Shown piece after piece: positions 62,361 to 64,000 of a DNA stretch of 64,000 bases (positions are counted from its first letter, which is position 1; the number at the start of each line of letters is the position of its first letter). The notes below the pieces were generated by a model, which saw nothing but the letters and a program-made list of their open reading frames with translations, did no database searches and had not been told where the DNA came from. This stretch comes from Phallus indusiatus. Its lineage: Eukaryota > Basidiomycota > Agaricomycetes > Phallales > Phallaceae. The position numbers and the translations under genes were made by a program. Location of the stretch: NCBI GenBank assembly GCA_027605045.1, contig JAQFWX010000171.1, positions 1 through 64,000 of the forward strand. The letters are read 5' to 3'.

Positions 62361-63457
62361 TCAGTCACTTTCGAATTCAGCTTCGACAATTTTTCTTTTC
62401 TGTTTCGTCGGATTTGCTCGAGAGGAGCCGGGAGGTGGTTGAGGGGCTACGCGTCCTAAGTTGGTTTGAAATAGATTAATGGTATACGGAGCGAGCTTGG
62501 GGACGTAGAAAACATACTTGTCGTTTCCCTTTCAGCTACGATCATGTGTTGAACGAGCGAGATTTGACCTTCTAATTCTTTAATGCGTTTCTAAGGAAAT
62601 AGGTCATTAATAGGGTGTAAAATATTAGGGTCATACTCACTTGAGCTTCTTCCAGCTCGTGCTTTCTCTCCTCAAACAATTCAACGGAGACTCCAGCTTC
62701 TCCATTAGTTTGGCCATGCTTCGTACTATTGATTTCGCTGGACGCCGACCCAGAAACGCTTGATTTAAATAGCTGGCAATTATGTGGCTGAGCACGTAAA
62801 GCTATCTATTCGAAAGCGTAAATTCAGAATGATGTTTAAGAAGCGAGTACCGGCCGTGATCTACCTTTTTTAGAAGCCTTATTCCACGCATAGAACCTTC
62901 GTCTTCGGGTAAACTTTGAAGATTGATTTCGACGTCGGCTCCAATCGTTAACTTTATGAGGATATCTTGAGAAAAGTAGACGGATGATAGAAAGGGGACA
63001 AACTGAACGCGTATATTTTTTGGCCGGCTATTATCCGACCATCCTTTTATTGACAGTTCTCCGGAAATAATAAGACCAGCCAGCTTTTGAGCAAGGTTCT
63101 CAACATCTCTTGCTGTTGTTGGTTTTTTCTATAGAAATAATAAATCCCAGACGCGGCGACAGACATTAATACGTACAACCCGGCGAATCACATCTTCCGT
63201 AGACCATGATGCTTTCCACCATTGGTTTTCTTCAACGAGTCCCAGCTGAACATCCCAGTTTGCAACTCCAACTTCGCTTATGAGAACGAAAGAATTGAAC
63301 GAATGATAAATGACTAAGAAAAAAAAGAGGGAAATAGGTAAGTCTCAAAGTCGGTACTCTTTGGGATCCGTCGGCCTTACAGAGGCACTCCAATGCACTC
63401 GCCTTGTATTAAGCTGTCTAAAGCTCCGAAATTGTCAAATACTTCGATATGAGCCAT
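62361..63457 (-). CDS. XRCC4/XLF/PAXX-like head-and-coiled-coil protein (tentative)
   Basis: About 290 aa, ATG at 63457 (MAHIEVFDNFGALDSLIQ). Exon 1 appears to end at a GC donor (CAAG|GCGAGT), since only that joins in frame to VIYHSFNSFVLISEVGVANW. Next come ENQWWKASWSTEDVIRRV, ARDVENLAQKLAGLIISGEL, IRVQFVPFLSS and DVEINLQSLPED: a beta-rich head with a helical pair. A coiled coil (VELFEERKHELEEAQ|KRIRELEGQISLVQHMI) follows, then a basic, NLS-like tail (PTKQKRKIVEAEFESD). This order, head, coiled coil, basic tail, is that of the XRCC4 superfamily of end-joining scaffolds, but sequence similarity to any member is weak. Family assignment is inference; the coding status is good. Confidence 0.55.
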
Positions 63458-63752
63458 TTTTGTAGTATTGTATAATTCAGACTTAGATCACTTTGAGTGG
63501 GGAAAAGAGGTCGAGCTGATCATGGCTTGAAAGTAAAATCTTTTAACCTGCGCACGTGATGGACATTGGACATGGAGGACCGTCGATCGACGATGACATC
63601 GATGACAATGGACACCGACAACGGCTCGGGCGTTTCTTTCGGACCTTGTTTCCTTTTTGTGAAGAAAAGCAGTTAAAAGGATACATTAGGTGTTCTTATT
63701 ACAATTTGTCTGATTACCCCTTTGAGCAATTACTACTTTAGCGATGGATTCG

Positions 63753-64000
63753 CTATAGCTTCAATCCCGCCGTATGCCAGAGCTGATGAAACTCCGCTGA
63801 ATCATTGAGGAGGGGATACGGAACGTCTGGTTTAGGTCTACAAAGTCGTAGTTATTTTCATGATGACTCGTTCACCACCATCATCATCTAAACTTACACT
63901 CCCAAAAATTCGGCGAGAGGGCCCCAGCCCTCCTTCGCGTCAAAAATGAGAAGTTGGTCTGCAGGGATGACGCTCTTGACGTATTCATTATGTTTTTGCA
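63753..64000 (-). CDS. Sulfotransferase-like (P-loop) protein, C-terminal part only (cut by window edge)
   Basis: Two exons seen (63898-64000 and 63753-63837, 60-nt intron). They encode KHNEYVKSVIPADQLLIFDA, KEGWGPLAEFLGVPKPDVPY and PLLNDSAEFHQLWHTAGLKL-stop. The KEGWxPLxxFLGxPxPxxPFPxxND ending is the hallmark of the fungal sulfotransferase-like family (often annotated only as P-loop NTPase-like). The N-terminal PAPS-binding part is outside the window. Function in fungi unknown. Confidence 0.8.

Overview
This 64 kb window is nuclear DNA of a mushroom-forming basidiomycete (Agaricomycetes). The evidence is intron-dense genes with short GT-AG introns of about 50-60 nt, an intron-rich beta-tubulin gene, a fungalysin (M36) protease, SRPK-like kinases, single-exon F-box/LRR genes, basidiomycete LINE debris and small secreted Cys-rich proteins. 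No CRISPR array, rRNA or tRNA gene was recognised. Gene models were spliced by eye from conserved motifs, so exon boundaries are inferences.

Layout: an SDR oxidoreductase cut by the left edge (1-273, -); a leukotriene-A4-hydrolase-type aminopeptidase (941-3680, +) with three apparent homopolymer frameshifts; a repeat zone with a tandemly duplicated TATA-containing segment (4.3-4.8 kb) and a long diverged inverted repeat (5.1-6.7 kb); an SRPK-like kinase (-); an Atg22-like vacuolar permease (-); a secreted fungalysin (+); and a nucleotidyltransferase-fold protein (+). A 3.2-3.3 kb direct segmental duplication follows (18.3-25.8 kb). It carries two class-3 secreted lipases (-), with a decayed non-LTR retrotransposon fragment and the tail of the nucleotidyltransferase gene at the junction.

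Next come beta-tubulin (-), an FAD monooxygenase (+), an Lsh/DDM1-type SNF2 remodeller (+), two tandem small secreted Cys-rich genes (+) separated by a non-autonomous terminal-inverted-repeat element, and a second FAD monooxygenase in opposite orientation (-). The right part holds an F-box/LRR gene (+), a large unrecognised protein with internal repeats (-), Eos1 (-) divergent from TFIIS (+), a second SDR (+), a DHHC palmitoyltransferase (+), an XRCC4/XLF/PAXX-like coiled-coil protein (-) and a sulfotransferase-like gene cut by the right edge (-).

Housekeeping genes (tubulin, TFIIS, Lsh, Eos1, DHHC, Atg22) alternate with fast-evolving accessory genes (lipases, secreted peptides, FAD enzymes, SDRs) that are mostly present as duplicate pairs. 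A recurring theme is very small exons: 1 nt in both secreted-peptide genes, 4 nt carrying the Walker A lysine of the SNF2 gene, consecutive 20 and 16 nt exons in Atg22, and a 31 nt exon holding the DHHC motif. There are also probable GC-AG introns. I see no single gene cluster with one obvious biosynthetic product.
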